Assembly: GCA_034659895.1 (NCBI GenBank) | Contig: JAYEIF010000229.1 | Span: 1 to 35,062, forward strand | Length of the DNA: 35,062 bases | Direction: 5' to 3' | From: B120-G9 sp034659895 | GTDB lineage: Bacteria; Zixibacteria; MSB-5A5; GN15; FEB-12 | Shown here: positions 23,887 to 32,089 of the stretch, piece by piece | Numbering within the stretch: position 1 is the first letter of the stretch | Layout: every line of letters begins with the position of its first letter | Program-made: the position numbers and the translations under genes | The notes under the pieces: model-generated | Seen by the model: only the letters and a program-made list of their open reading frames with translations | Databases searched by the model: none | Told to the model about the DNA's origin: nothing

Positions 23887-26124
23887 ATGGTAGCTGAAAA
23901 GAAAAAACGTATATATGAGTTGGCCAAGGATTTCAGGGTATCGTCTAATGCCATGCTGTCTATATTGCAAAAACTGAATTTTGAGCCAAAATCGCACATG
24001 TCGGTAGCCACATCCGTGATGGTTGCTGCTGTTAAGAAAAAATTTGCGGAATCCAAGAAGCAAGCCAAGAAGGAAATGCAGCAGCGTACCAAAGCTCACA
24101 AAAAGACCGTTGATAAAAAAAGAAGCCCTGATACGCATACGGAAAACACCAAGACTGATAAAGCTAAATCCACAGTAGCTAACATGATGCGTAAAATCGA
24201 AAAGAAACAAAAGCGTAAAGAACGCCGAAATCGTAAGAACCGACATTCTGTTGACAATGAAGCAGTGGCCAAGACGTTCAAATCAACCATGGCTGATTTG
24301 CATGGTATTAAGCAAAAGCGTCACTTCCGCCGCTCGGGAGAGGAATCAACGGAAAATACCAATTCTTCCAATATCCTCGAAGTTACAGAATTTATGTCAG
24401 TTGCTGAACTATCTCGATTGATGGATCGTAAGCCGGCGGAGCTTATTGCTAAATTGTTTGAATTGGGTATGATGGCTACTATCAACCAGAGACTTGACTT
24501 AAACAGCATAGAAATGATTACATCAGAATTTGGATTTGAGATAACACAGATGGTTGAAGTTGGCGAATCTGCGCGTGAAGAAGAACAGGAAGCCAACATG
24601 CAGAAGCGTGCTCCTGTAGTTACCATTATGGGACATGTCGACCACGGTAAAACTTCTCTGTTAGATTACATCAGACACACTAATGTTGTAGGTGGTGAAG
24701 CAGGTGCTATAACACAGCACATTGGAGCCTATGAGGTAAAAAGTACAGAAGGAAATATTACCTTTCTTGATACGCCAGGACATGAAGCTTTTACTGCTAT
24801 GCGCGCTCGCGGAACACAGATCACAGATATTGTTGTGTTAATAATTGCTGCCGATGATGGTATTCAACCACAGACAGTTGAGGCTATTGATCACTCTCGT
24901 GCTGCTGATGTACCGATTATCGTAGCCATTAATAAGATTGATAAACCCAACGCTAACGTTGATCAGGTTCGAACACAACTGGCTGACTACAATCTTATTT
25001 CAGAAGATTGGGGTGGAAAAACAATCATGGTGGAAATTTCAGCCAAGGTTGGCACTGGGGTCGATGAATTACTCAAAATGATTCTACTTCAATCAGAAAT
25101 GATGGACCTAAAGGCCGATCCTGAGATTCGAGGTCAAGGTGTTATTGTAGATTCTCGCTTAGAGAAGGGAAAAGGTACAGTTGTTACTGTTCTCATACAG
25201 AAAGGAACCTGTCGAGTTGGAGAGTCTATGGTAGCAGGTTCGTTCTCAGGCCATATTCGAACAATATCAGACGACCATAATGAGTTAGTTCAATCTATTG
25301 GCCCTTCACGCCCAGCTCAGATTACCGGCCTCAATGGAGTCCCTCAGGCAGGTGACAGTTTTATGGTGGTTTCCAGCGATCAGGAAGCCAAAGAGATTTC
25401 GCTTAAAAGAAATCGCATTAAACGGGAATATGACGCTCATCGTGCCCAAGGACATCTAACCCTTGACAAGGTGTTTGATCGGATTAAGGAAGGTCAGATC
25501 AAAGAATTACGACTTATAATAAAAGGTGATGTTGACGGATCGGTGGAAGTGCTTTCTGATACACTTGGTAAAATTGCCACAAGTGAGGTCAAAACTAACA
25601 TTATCCATAGTAGTGTTGGGGCTATCACTGAATCTGATGTACTTTTAGCTTCGGTCTCAAATGCTATTATTATCGGTTTTCAAGTAACCCCTGATGTACG
25701 AGCTCGTCAGGTTGCCAAGGTTGAAAATGTGGAAATCAATAAGTATGACGTCATATATAAAGCAGAGCAGGATGTTAGAAAAGCTCTGGAGGGGATGCTG
25801 ACACCAACGATGAAAGAAAAATTCGGAGGTGCAGCCGAAGTGCGTAATTTATTTAAGGTGCCTAAAGTTGGTACGATTGCGGGGTGTCACGTTACGAGTG
25901 GTAAAGTAACTCGAAAAGATAAATGTCAACTTATCCGCGACGGTAAAGTTATTTTTACCGGTCAACTTAGTTCTCTCAGACGTTTCAAAGATGATGCTCG
26001 CGAGGTCAAGGAAGGCTTCGAGTGCGGCATTGGCATAGAAAACTACCATGATATTAAAGTTGGCGACACATTGGAGTTCTTTGAATTGGTAGAAGAGGCT
26101 CGAACCCTGGATATGACAGAGTGA
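23887..26124 (+). CDS. infB: Translation initiation factor IF-2
   Basis: A 745-residue GTPase that places initiator tRNA on the 30S subunit and promotes subunit joining. An IF2_N domain (about 1-50, RIYELAKDFRVSS) is followed by a highly basic Lys/Arg-rich linker and a second IF2_N domain near residues 165-215 (SVAELSRLMDRKPAELIAKL). The G domain has G1 GHVDHGKT at 249-256, G3 DTPGH from 295 and G4 NKID from 349. Domains II, III and the fMet-tRNA-binding C-terminal domain follow. It is shorter than E. coli IF-2 (890) because of the compact N-terminus. GAGGAGGT 10-12 bases before the ATG is a strong ribosome-binding site, and an inter-gene gap of 67 bases precedes it. Confidence 0.97.
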   Translation: MVAEKKKRIYELAKDFRVSSNAMLSILQKLNFEPKSHMSVATSVMVAAVKKKFAESKKQAKKEMQQRTKAHKKTVDKKRSPDTHTENTKTDKAKSTVANMMRKIEKKQKRKERRNRKNRHSVDNEAVAKTFKSTMADLHGIKQKRHFRRSGEESTENTNSSNILEVTEFMSVAELSRLMDRKPAELIAKLFELGMMATINQRLDLNSIEMITSEFGFEITQMVEVGESAREEEQEANMQKRAPVVTIMGHVDHGKTSLLDYIRHTNVVGGEAGAITQHIGAYEVKSTEGNITFLDTPGHEAFTAMRARGTQITDIVVLIIAADDGIQPQTVEAIDHSRAADVPIIVAINKIDKPNANVDQVRTQLADYNLISEDWGGKTIMVEISAKVGTGVDELLKMILLQSEMMDLKADPEIRGQGVIVDSRLEKGKGTVVTVLIQKGTCRVGESMVAGSFSGHIRTISDDHNELVQSIGPSRPAQITGLNGVPQAGDSFMVVSSDQEAKEISLKRNRIKREYDAHRAQGHLTLDKVFDRIKEGQIKELRLIIKGDVDGSVEVLSDTLGKIATSEVKTNIIHSSVGAITESDVLLASVSNAIIIGFQVTPDVRARQVAKVENVEINKYDVIYKAEQDVRKALEGMLTPTMKEKFGGAAEVRNLFKVPKVGTIAGCHVTSGKVTRKDKCQLIRDGKVIFTGQLSSLRRFKDDAREVKEGFECGIGIENYHDIKVGDTLEFFELVEEARTLDMTE

Positions 26125-26130
26125 GCTATA

Positions 26131-26412
26131 TTGGTTACTGTGGTATTGAGAATTCGTTTAAATCTTCCCATGGTTCAATCTCTCAAGGAGAAAAGGCGTA
26201 TTTTGAAATCGCTCATTACTCGAATTCGCAACAAATTTAATGTGTCGATTGCTGAGGTAGCGGAAAACGATTCTTTGCGAACAGCAATGCTTGGAGCAGC
26301 TATTGTGGCTAATAACAGTGCCTTCGCAGATGAGGTCGCAACAAAAGTGATGAATAGAATTGATAATATATCTGACGTTGTCCTGGCAGAATTTAAGACG
26401 GAGTCATACTGA
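26131..26412 (+). CDS. ylxP: YlxP-like DUF503 protein
   Basis: A 93-residue DUF503 protein with the family core VLRIRLNLPMVQSLKEKRRI, then FNVSIAEVAENDS and AMLGAAIVANN. The family sits between infB and rbfA in many bacteria; its biochemical role is poorly defined, and a part in ribosome maturation is suggested mainly by context. The start is TTG 26131, seven bases after the infB stop, since MVTVVLRIRL matches the family N-terminus and no better codon is available. The stop lies 2 bases before rbfA. Confidence 0.9.
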   Translation: MVTVVLRIRLNLPMVQSLKEKRRILKSLITRIRNKFNVSIAEVAENDSLRTAMLGAAIVANNSAFADEVATKVMNRIDNISDVVLAEFKTESY

Positions 26413-26414
26413 GA

Positions 26415-26768
26415 ATGAGACAATTTCGTCGATCTACACGATTGGGTGAGCAAATCCTGAGGGATATATCAACTATGCTCGAGGTTGAACTTTCTGAGAA
26501 TATCTCGGCTATGGTAACATTCACCAAAGTGAAAATGACGGATGACCTTAGTCAAGCAACGGTGTATTACTCGGTCCTTGGACAGGAACATCAAAGAAAT
26601 GAAGCGGAAAATTATTTCGATCGTGAGAAGAAAAGAATCCGTTATATGATTGGCCGAAATCTTCGTGTTAGACGTATCCCTGAACTAAGATTCAAATTCG
26701 ATCCATCTGTTGAAGAAGGTATGCGCATCGAGAAATTACTTGATGAAATCAAAAATGACAAAAACTGA
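26415..26768 (+). CDS. rbfA: 30S ribosome-binding factor RbfA
   Basis: A 117-residue KH-fold protein that binds maturing 30S subunits and assists 16S rRNA 5'-end processing. Family features are RSTRLGEQILRDISTML at the start, the middle strand VTFTKVKMTDDLSQATVYYSV and the C-terminal RRIPELRFKFDPSVEEGMRI. Length is normal. It is tightly spaced in the operon: 2 bases after ylxP, and its last 14 bases overlap the next gene. Confidence 0.95.
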   Translation: MRQFRRSTRLGEQILRDISTMLEVELSENISAMVTFTKVKMTDDLSQATVYYSVLGQEHQRNEAENYFDREKKRIRYMIGRNLRVRRIPELRFKFDPSVEEGMRIEKLLDEIKNDKN

Positions 26769-27753
26769 CAGCACACAACAGGTATTTTCTACACTCCCAT
26801 CTGCTGAAATAAAACAGATTATAGAGAGGAGCCATAGTGTACTGATAGTTTCTCATATTGATCCAGATGGAGATGCTATCGGAACTCAGTTGGCATTTGC
26901 GGAATACTTAAGGCACTTGCACAAGAAAGTTGTGCTGGTACGAGAATCTGAGATTCCATTTAAGTATCGCTTTCTGCCTGATATTGAAAATATTGTTCCT
27001 ATCGATACGATATCTGCGGATATTAACATTGACACTGTTGTAATACTTGAATGTCCAAATGCATCGCGAATTGGTCGAGCAATATCTCTTTTCGGAGAGC
27101 ATATGACAATTCTAAACATCGATCATCATCGTGATTCCGGTCTTTTGGGGACAATAAATTGGATAGAGCCTGAACGTTCTTCAGTAGGGGAGATGATTTA
27201 CGAATACTTTTCTACAATTGGTTTTGAAATATCAAGCAATGTTGCTATACAATTGTATACGGCAATACTTACTGACACTGGCCGTTTCCGCTATCCATCA
27301 ACAACGCCTCGCACGATGCAAATTGCTGGTGAACTTATCAAGGCAGGCGCTGACCCTAAAACTATATGCAATTATGTATATTACAACCTAAGTCCGTCCA
27401 CAATGAAACTTACAGCAAAAGTCCTTAATACAATTGAGTTTTATCAAGACGGGTCTATCTGTTTTCTTACTCTGACAAGAAATATACTTAACGAAACAGG
27501 TGCAGACATGGCTGAATCCGATGGCTTGGTTGATTTTACTTTACATACAAATGGTGTCATTGTAGGTGTGCTGTTGAAAGAGCAGGATGATAATCATACG
27601 CGAGTATCACTGCGTTCACGCGATGGTATTAACGTTGCCGATATTGCTGCTCAATACGGTGGTGGCGGACATTTTAATGCTTCCGGATGCACTATTCCCA
27701 AAAATCTTACAGCAACACGTGAAGAGCTTCTCCATTTGTTGGGTGAGGTATAA
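26755..27753 (+). CDS. nrnA: DHH/DHHA1 phosphoesterase, NrnA-like oligoribonuclease
   Basis: A 332-residue cytoplasmic phosphoesterase. The DHH domain has metal-binding residues in SHIDPDGDAIG (H34, D36, D38) and the name motif D123-H124-H125 in NIDHHRDS. The DHHA1 domain carries the substrate-binding GGGGHFNASG at about 302-311. NrnA proteins degrade short RNA oligonucleotides (nanoRNA), and several also remove the 3'-phosphate from 3'-phosphoadenosine 5'-phosphate. ATG 26755 is chosen because the family begins shortly before the first core strand; it overlaps rbfA by 14 bases. The stop is one base before truB. The position between rbfA and truB is common in bacteria. Confidence 0.92.
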   Translation: MTKTDSTQQVFSTLPSAEIKQIIERSHSVLIVSHIDPDGDAIGTQLAFAEYLRHLHKKVVLVRESEIPFKYRFLPDIENIVPIDTISADINIDTVVILECPNASRIGRAISLFGEHMTILNIDHHRDSGLLGTINWIEPERSSVGEMIYEYFSTIGFEISSNVAIQLYTAILTDTGRFRYPSTTPRTMQIAGELIKAGADPKTICNYVYYNLSPSTMKLTAKVLNTIEFYQDGSICFLTLTRNILNETGADMAESDGLVDFTLHTNGVIVGVLLKEQDDNHTRVSLRSRDGINVADIAAQYGGGGHFNASGCTIPKNLTATREELLHLLGEV

Positions 27754-27754
27754 T

Positions 27755-28705
27755 ATGGCGGATAGTCAACATAAATACAACGGCATCCTTTTGATAGACA
27801 AACCTTCCGGTATGACCAGTCATGATGTAGTTCAGAAAGTTCGACGTACTATAAATCAGAAACGGGTTGGTCATACAGGAACGCTTGACCCAAATGCTGA
27901 AGGTTTGTTGATTCTCTGTCTTGGCAACGCTACAAAAATAGTGCAATTCCTTACTGGTAAAGACAAAGAATATGAAGCTGAGATATTCCTTGGCAAATCC
28001 TCTGATACCTTTGACGAAGAAGGAGTTGACCATAATCAGCCGATGACACCTGTCCCCGATTTTAGTTTCCATAAGCTCGAAAAATTCCTTGCAACTTATC
28101 TTGGAAGAAGCCGTCAGAGAATTCCAATTTACTCGGCAGTTCATATTGATGGTCAGCGTTTGTACAAACGAGCCCGTAATGGAGAATCTGTAGAACCGCC
28201 GATGCGAGAGATTGAAATCAAGGCAATCACTCTTACAGGATATGACAAACCATATCTTCACGTTCGCATACTCTGCAGTTCCGGTACGTATATACGTTCG
28301 ATCGCCAATGACATTGGAGAAAAACTTGGCTGTGGTGCTTATCTATCCGCCCTGCGTCGAACCTCAATAGGAAATCATCCTGTAGAGAATGCCCTCACTC
28401 TTGAATATATGCAACAGCTTTATGAATCCGGCCAATTTCAAGAACACCTATTGGATATTGAGCAGATGTTGGATTTCGGATCTATTACAGTTTCAGATAC
28501 TTTTCGGTCACGTGTATTAATGGGTAATGACCTTCACAAGGATAATATCCTTAGTTTCAATGGTACTTTTGAAGAAGGTGACAAGATATTTGTCAAAGGC
28601 AACGATGGTTCTATTCTTGCAATAGGACATGCTCATGTTGCCGCTACACATTTGGCAAACACCCAATACGATAAACTATTTAGCTATATCAGGGTTCTTA
28701 ATTGA
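27755..28705 (+). CDS. truB: tRNA pseudouridine-55 synthase TruB
   Basis: A 316-residue enzyme that converts U55 in the T-loop of tRNAs to pseudouridine. The catalytic aspartate is D45 in HTGTLDPNAEGLL. Other family regions are GILLIDKPSGMTSHDVV, KEYEAEIFLGKSSDTFD and CSSGTYIRSIANDIGEKLGCGA. One conserved segment is altered: the usual 'Q-P-P-x-Y-S-A-x-K' appears as QRIPIYSAVH, so the lysine is H130 and a proline is lost. The C-terminus has a PUA-like tail. The ATG at 27755 lies one base after the nrnA stop, and the stop codon overlaps the TTG start of ribF. Confidence 0.94.
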   Translation: MADSQHKYNGILLIDKPSGMTSHDVVQKVRRTINQKRVGHTGTLDPNAEGLLILCLGNATKIVQFLTGKDKEYEAEIFLGKSSDTFDEEGVDHNQPMTPVPDFSFHKLEKFLATYLGRSRQRIPIYSAVHIDGQRLYKRARNGESVEPPMREIEIKAITLTGYDKPYLHVRILCSSGTYIRSIANDIGEKLGCGAYLSALRRTSIGNHPVENALTLEYMQQLYESGQFQEHLLDIEQMLDFGSITVSDTFRSRVLMGNDLHKDNILSFNGTFEEGDKIFVKGNDGSILAIGHAHVAATHLANTQYDKLFSYIRVLN

Positions 28706-29685
28706 CTACAACATTTATTAAAGGCATCGGTTCCTACAATCATCAGTCGGATATTCCTGTTATTGCTACTATAGGTACTTTTGATGGTATTCATCGTGGT
28801 CATCAAGAGATATTTCGCCGCGTACGAGAACAGAGTAAAGAAAATGGTGCCGAGCCTGTTCTTATTACTTTTCATCCACATCCTCGAATGTTGGTAACTC
28901 CTGACAGCGCTCCGCTACTCCTTACTACAATAGAGGAAAAGGGTAAGTTTGTTCCGGATTTCTTCGATGGCAAAGTACTCATTCTTGATTTCAATAAGGA
29001 TTTGATGAATACTCCAGCCGTGGAATTCGTTAAGAAGATATTAGTTGAAAAGATTGGGGTGAGGAAATTGATTGTTGGTTACGACCATACCTTTGGTTAT
29101 GATCGCCATGGCGATATCCCGGCTTTGAAGGTGATGGGCGCTGAGATGGGATTCGAAGTTGAAGTCGTCGAACCAGTAGTTGAAGATAATAAACCTGTAT
29201 CATCTTCACGTATTAGAAGAGCAATCATAGATGGTCGATATCAAGAAGCGCTGAACCTACTTGGGCATGACTATGCAATTTATGGAACTGTTGAGCACGG
29301 TATTGGAATGGGATACAAATTGGGTTACCCTACAGCTAATATCTCATATTCACATCGTAAGCTCCTTCCAAGTGAAGGGGTTTATGCCTGCTGGGCTGAG
29401 GTGGACAATGACTGTTATAGCGGAATGATGTTTATAGGCCGCAATTCCCTCAATCCTGAGGATTGCGTTTCCGTAGAAGCTAATCTTTTTGAGTTTGATA
29501 GCGACATTTATAATAAGGAGATTACTGTTTATCCGATTCGTTTTATCAGAGAAAATCGGAAATTTGAATTGAAAGACAAATTGATTGAACAAATAGAACA
29601 AGACAAAAAACAAGTGTTAAATACGTTTGAAAAGGAGTTGTCAAGTGGGATTGACAAAAGAGCAAAAAGCTCAAATCATTGTTGA
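28702..29685 (+). CDS. ribF: Bifunctional riboflavin kinase/FAD synthetase RibF
   Basis: A 327-residue enzyme making FMN and then FAD from riboflavin. The N-terminal nucleotidyltransferase (FAD synthetase) part has GTFDGIHRGHQ from residue 25, HPHPR and the SSSRIRRAI motif. The C-terminal flavokinase part begins near residue 185 and has YKLGYPTANIS at about 206-216. The TTG start overlaps the truB stop (TTGA). The last 41 bases overlap the start of rpsO, and the tail SSGIDKRAKSSNHC is likely non-essential. No FMN riboswitch is present, as expected for a gene inside an operon. The truB-ribF-rpsO-pnp order is widely conserved. Confidence 0.95.
   Translation: MTTTFIKGIGSYNHQSDIPVIATIGTFDGIHRGHQEIFRRVREQSKENGAEPVLITFHPHPRMLVTPDSAPLLLTTIEEKGKFVPDFFDGKVLILDFNKDLMNTPAVEFVKKILVEKIGVRKLIVGYDHTFGYDRHGDIPALKVMGAEMGFEVEVVEPVVEDNKPVSSSRIRRAIIDGRYQEALNLLGHDYAIYGTVEHGIGMGYKLGYPTANISYSHRKLLPSEGVYACWAEVDNDCYSGMMFIGRNSLNPEDCVSVEANLFEFDSDIYNKEITVYPIRFIRENRKFELKDKLIEQIEQDKKQVLNTFEKELSSGIDKRAKSSNHC
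29631..29637 (+). promoter_or_regulatory. Shine-Dalgarno site for rpsO inside ribF
   Basis: AAAGGAG lies within the ribF coding sequence, 7 bases before GTG 29645. It decides the rpsO start, because the only other in-frame start codon, TTG 29627, would precede it. Confidence 0.8.
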
Positions 29686-29914
29686 AAATCGGTTGCATGA
29701 AACCGATACGGGTTCACCTGAAGTTCAAGTTTCACTTCTAACCGCCCGAATTAGCCATCTGACCGAACATATGAAGGTCAATAAGAAAGATTATCACACT
29801 CGTTTGGGGTTGCTGAAGCTTGTCGGACAGAGACGTCGACTGCTGGATTACCTGAAACGGAAAGACATCCAAAGTTACCGCCAGCTCATTTCTGAACTGG
29901 GACTGCGCAGATAA
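29645..29914 (+). CDS. rpsO: 30S ribosomal protein S15
   Basis: An 89-residue protein, the usual S15 length. S15 binds the central domain of 16S rRNA early in 30S assembly. The sequence is diagnostic: TGSPEVQVSLLTARISHLTEH, then HTRLGLLKLVGQRRRLLDYL. Translation starts at GTG 29645 with AAAGGAG 7 bases upstream. An extension to TTG 29627 would add six residues not found in the family. The first 41 bases lie inside ribF, so its translation is probably linked to that of ribF. pnp begins 17 bases downstream. Confidence 0.97.
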   Translation: MGLTKEQKAQIIVENRLHETDTGSPEVQVSLLTARISHLTEHMKVNKKDYHTRLGLLKLVGQRRRLLDYLKRKDIQSYRQLISELGLRR

Positions 29915-29931
29915 GGAAGATTTTATAGCCT

Positions 29932-32079
29932 ATGACAAATCGTGTAGAATTTGAATTTGGTGGCCGTACTATGATAATAGAAAGTGGCCATCTTGCTAAA
30001 CAAGCCAATGGAGCTGTGACAGTTCGGTATGGAGATTCAATGGTTTTATCAACTGTCTGTGCTCAATCGGAACCTAAAGTTGGATTTGATTTTTTCCCTC
30101 TAACTGTCGAATATCGGGAAAAAACATACGCTGCAGGTAAAATACCAGGTGGATTTTTCAAACGCGAAGGACGGCCATCTGAAAAGGAAGTTCTTTCCTG
30201 TCGGATTATTGATCGTCCAATTCGTCCGTTGTTTCCAAAGGATTTTCGTGGGGAAACGCAATGTATCAATTTTGTTGTCTCCCACGACCAAGAAAACGAT
30301 ACTGATATTCTCGCTCTTACTGGTACTGGAGCTGCGCTTGCTATTTCTGATATTCCATTTGAAAAAACAGTTGCTGGAGTTCGGGTCGGTCGAATTGATG
30401 GGCAATTTGTCATCAACCCTACTATCGAGCAGTTAGAAGATAGCGATATCTCTATCACAATGGCTGGTACTGATGATGCAATTACAATGGTTGAAGGTGG
30501 TGGCCGAGAGGTATCTGAGAGTGAAATGGTCGACGCACTGCAGTTTGGCCATGAGCATATCCGCATAATCATTTCTAAGATCAATGAGCTTAAAGATGTT
30601 TGCGGAAAACCGGATATGGAATATACACCTGAACAGATAGATGACAATCTCATAGCTCGTGTTAAAGAAATTGTTGGCTCTCGCTTAGGTGAATATAATC
30701 AGATTGTTGATAAAGATGAGCGGAAAACCAGCAAAAAGAAAATGACTGATGAGATTAAGGAATCTCTTGAAGAGGAATTCCCTGAGAGCGCCAAGGATAT
30801 TGTCAGCATCATTCATGATCTTGATTCGGAAGTCATGCGGGATATGATTCTCAACGAGAACAAGCGTATTGATGGTCGTGAGCCAGATGAAATTCGTCAG
30901 ATTACATGTGAAGTCGGTTTCCTACCACGGGCGCATGGATCAGCTGTATTTACACGCGGTCAGACCCAAGCATTGGTAGCCGTAACGCTGGGAACTAAGG
31001 TTGATGAGCAAAGACTCGACGAACTGGAGGGAGAATCAACCAAGAGCTACATGTTGCACTACAATTTCCCACCGTTCTCGACCGGTGAAACCAAACCTAT
31101 GAGAGGAACTAGTCGTCGTGAAATCGGACATGGATCACTTGCCGAACGAGCATTGTTTCCAGTAATTCCGGTTGAGGGCAGTTTCCCTTATACCGTAAGA
31201 GTGGTTTCTGATATAATGGAATCAAACGGATCTTCTTCTATGGCTTCTGTATGTGGTGGTTCATTGTCTATGATGGATGCCGGTGTACCTATTAAATCGG
31301 CAGTTGCTGGTATCGCCATGGGACTGATTAAGTCTGATGATAAAGTCGTCGTACTTACGGATATTCTTGGTGATGAAGACCACTTTGGCGATATGGATTT
31401 CAAGGTTACTGGTACAACTGAGGGAATTACAGCCATTCAGATGGACATTAAATGCACTGGACTTGAAATTACAACTATGCAGGATGCACTGAACAAGGCT
31501 CAAACAGCTCGACTTAAAATTCTTGATAATATGAATGCTACTATTTCTAAACATCGTGATGACCTCTCTCAATTTGCGCCAAGAATTATCACAATTAAGA
31601 TTCCGCCTGCTAAAATCGGTGAGGTAATTGGCCCTGGAGGTAAAATCATTCGATCTATTGTCGAAGAAACCGGTGCAAAAATCGATATTGAAGATGATGG
31701 AACCGTGCTTATTGCATCAGTTGATGCAGAAGCTGGAAAATCAGCTCTTAAACGAATCGAGGAGATAACGCAGGAAGCCGAAGTTGGTAAAGTTTACAAT
31801 GGTATAGTCCGTCGAGTAACTTCGTTCGGTGCTTTTGTGGAAATATTCCCCGGTACTGATGGTTTGGTGCATATCTCCGAGCTTGAAGTTGGTCGTGTAG
31901 AGCGAGTTGAGGATGTACTTAATCTTGGTGACAGTGTTGATGTAAAATGCATCAGTGTTGAACAAGACGGGAAAGTTCGTTTGTCTCGTCGTGCTCTTCT
32001 GCCAGGTGGTGACACCGAACAACGACCGAGAAAGAACAACGATCGACATTCATCGCACCATCCAAGGAATCGTCATTAG
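29932..32079 (+). CDS. pnp: Polyribonucleotide nucleotidyltransferase (PNPase)
   Basis: A 715-residue phosphorolytic 3'-5' exoribonuclease and RNA-degradosome enzyme. Domains in order: a first RNase PH-like domain (about 1-215), an alpha-helical linker (about 235-300), a second, catalytic RNase PH domain (about 310-545, with FTRGQTQALVAVTLG, YNFPPFSTGE and GDEDHFGDMDFKV), KH (from about 557, GEVIGPGGKIIRSI) and S1 (about 618-685, GIVRRVTSFGAFVEIFPGTD). The C-terminal tail is short and basic, with several His and Arg. AAGGAAG precedes the ATG. It follows rpsO directly, as in many bacteria. Confidence 0.97.
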   Translation: MTNRVEFEFGGRTMIIESGHLAKQANGAVTVRYGDSMVLSTVCAQSEPKVGFDFFPLTVEYREKTYAAGKIPGGFFKREGRPSEKEVLSCRIIDRPIRPLFPKDFRGETQCINFVVSHDQENDTDILALTGTGAALAISDIPFEKTVAGVRVGRIDGQFVINPTIEQLEDSDISITMAGTDDAITMVEGGGREVSESEMVDALQFGHEHIRIIISKINELKDVCGKPDMEYTPEQIDDNLIARVKEIVGSRLGEYNQIVDKDERKTSKKKMTDEIKESLEEEFPESAKDIVSIIHDLDSEVMRDMILNENKRIDGREPDEIRQITCEVGFLPRAHGSAVFTRGQTQALVAVTLGTKVDEQRLDELEGESTKSYMLHYNFPPFSTGETKPMRGTSRREIGHGSLAERALFPVIPVEGSFPYTVRVVSDIMESNGSSSMASVCGGSLSMMDAGVPIKSAVAGIAMGLIKSDDKVVVLTDILGDEDHFGDMDFKVTGTTEGITAIQMDIKCTGLEITTMQDALNKAQTARLKILDNMNATISKHRDDLSQFAPRIITIKIPPAKIGEVIGPGGKIIRSIVEETGAKIDIEDDGTVLIASVDAEAGKSALKRIEEITQEAEVGKVYNGIVRRVTSFGAFVEIFPGTDGLVHISELEVGRVERVEDVLNLGDSVDVKCISVEQDGKVRLSRRALLPGGDTEQRPRKNNDRHSSHHPRNRH

Positions 32080-32089
32080 AAAAAGAGCC

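Noticed and set aside
23472..24092. 206-codon - strand frame opposite nusA and infB
   Set aside because: Phe/Leu-rich composition arises from the complement of Lys/Glu-rich coding sequence; no start signal, no known domain.
28600..28701. FMN riboswitch before ribF
   Set aside because: ribF overlaps truB, and this stretch is truB coding sequence with no RFN-element signatures.
30063..30653. 196-codon - strand frame inside pnp
   Set aside because: Ser/Ile-rich shadow of a strongly conserved gene; no independent evidence.
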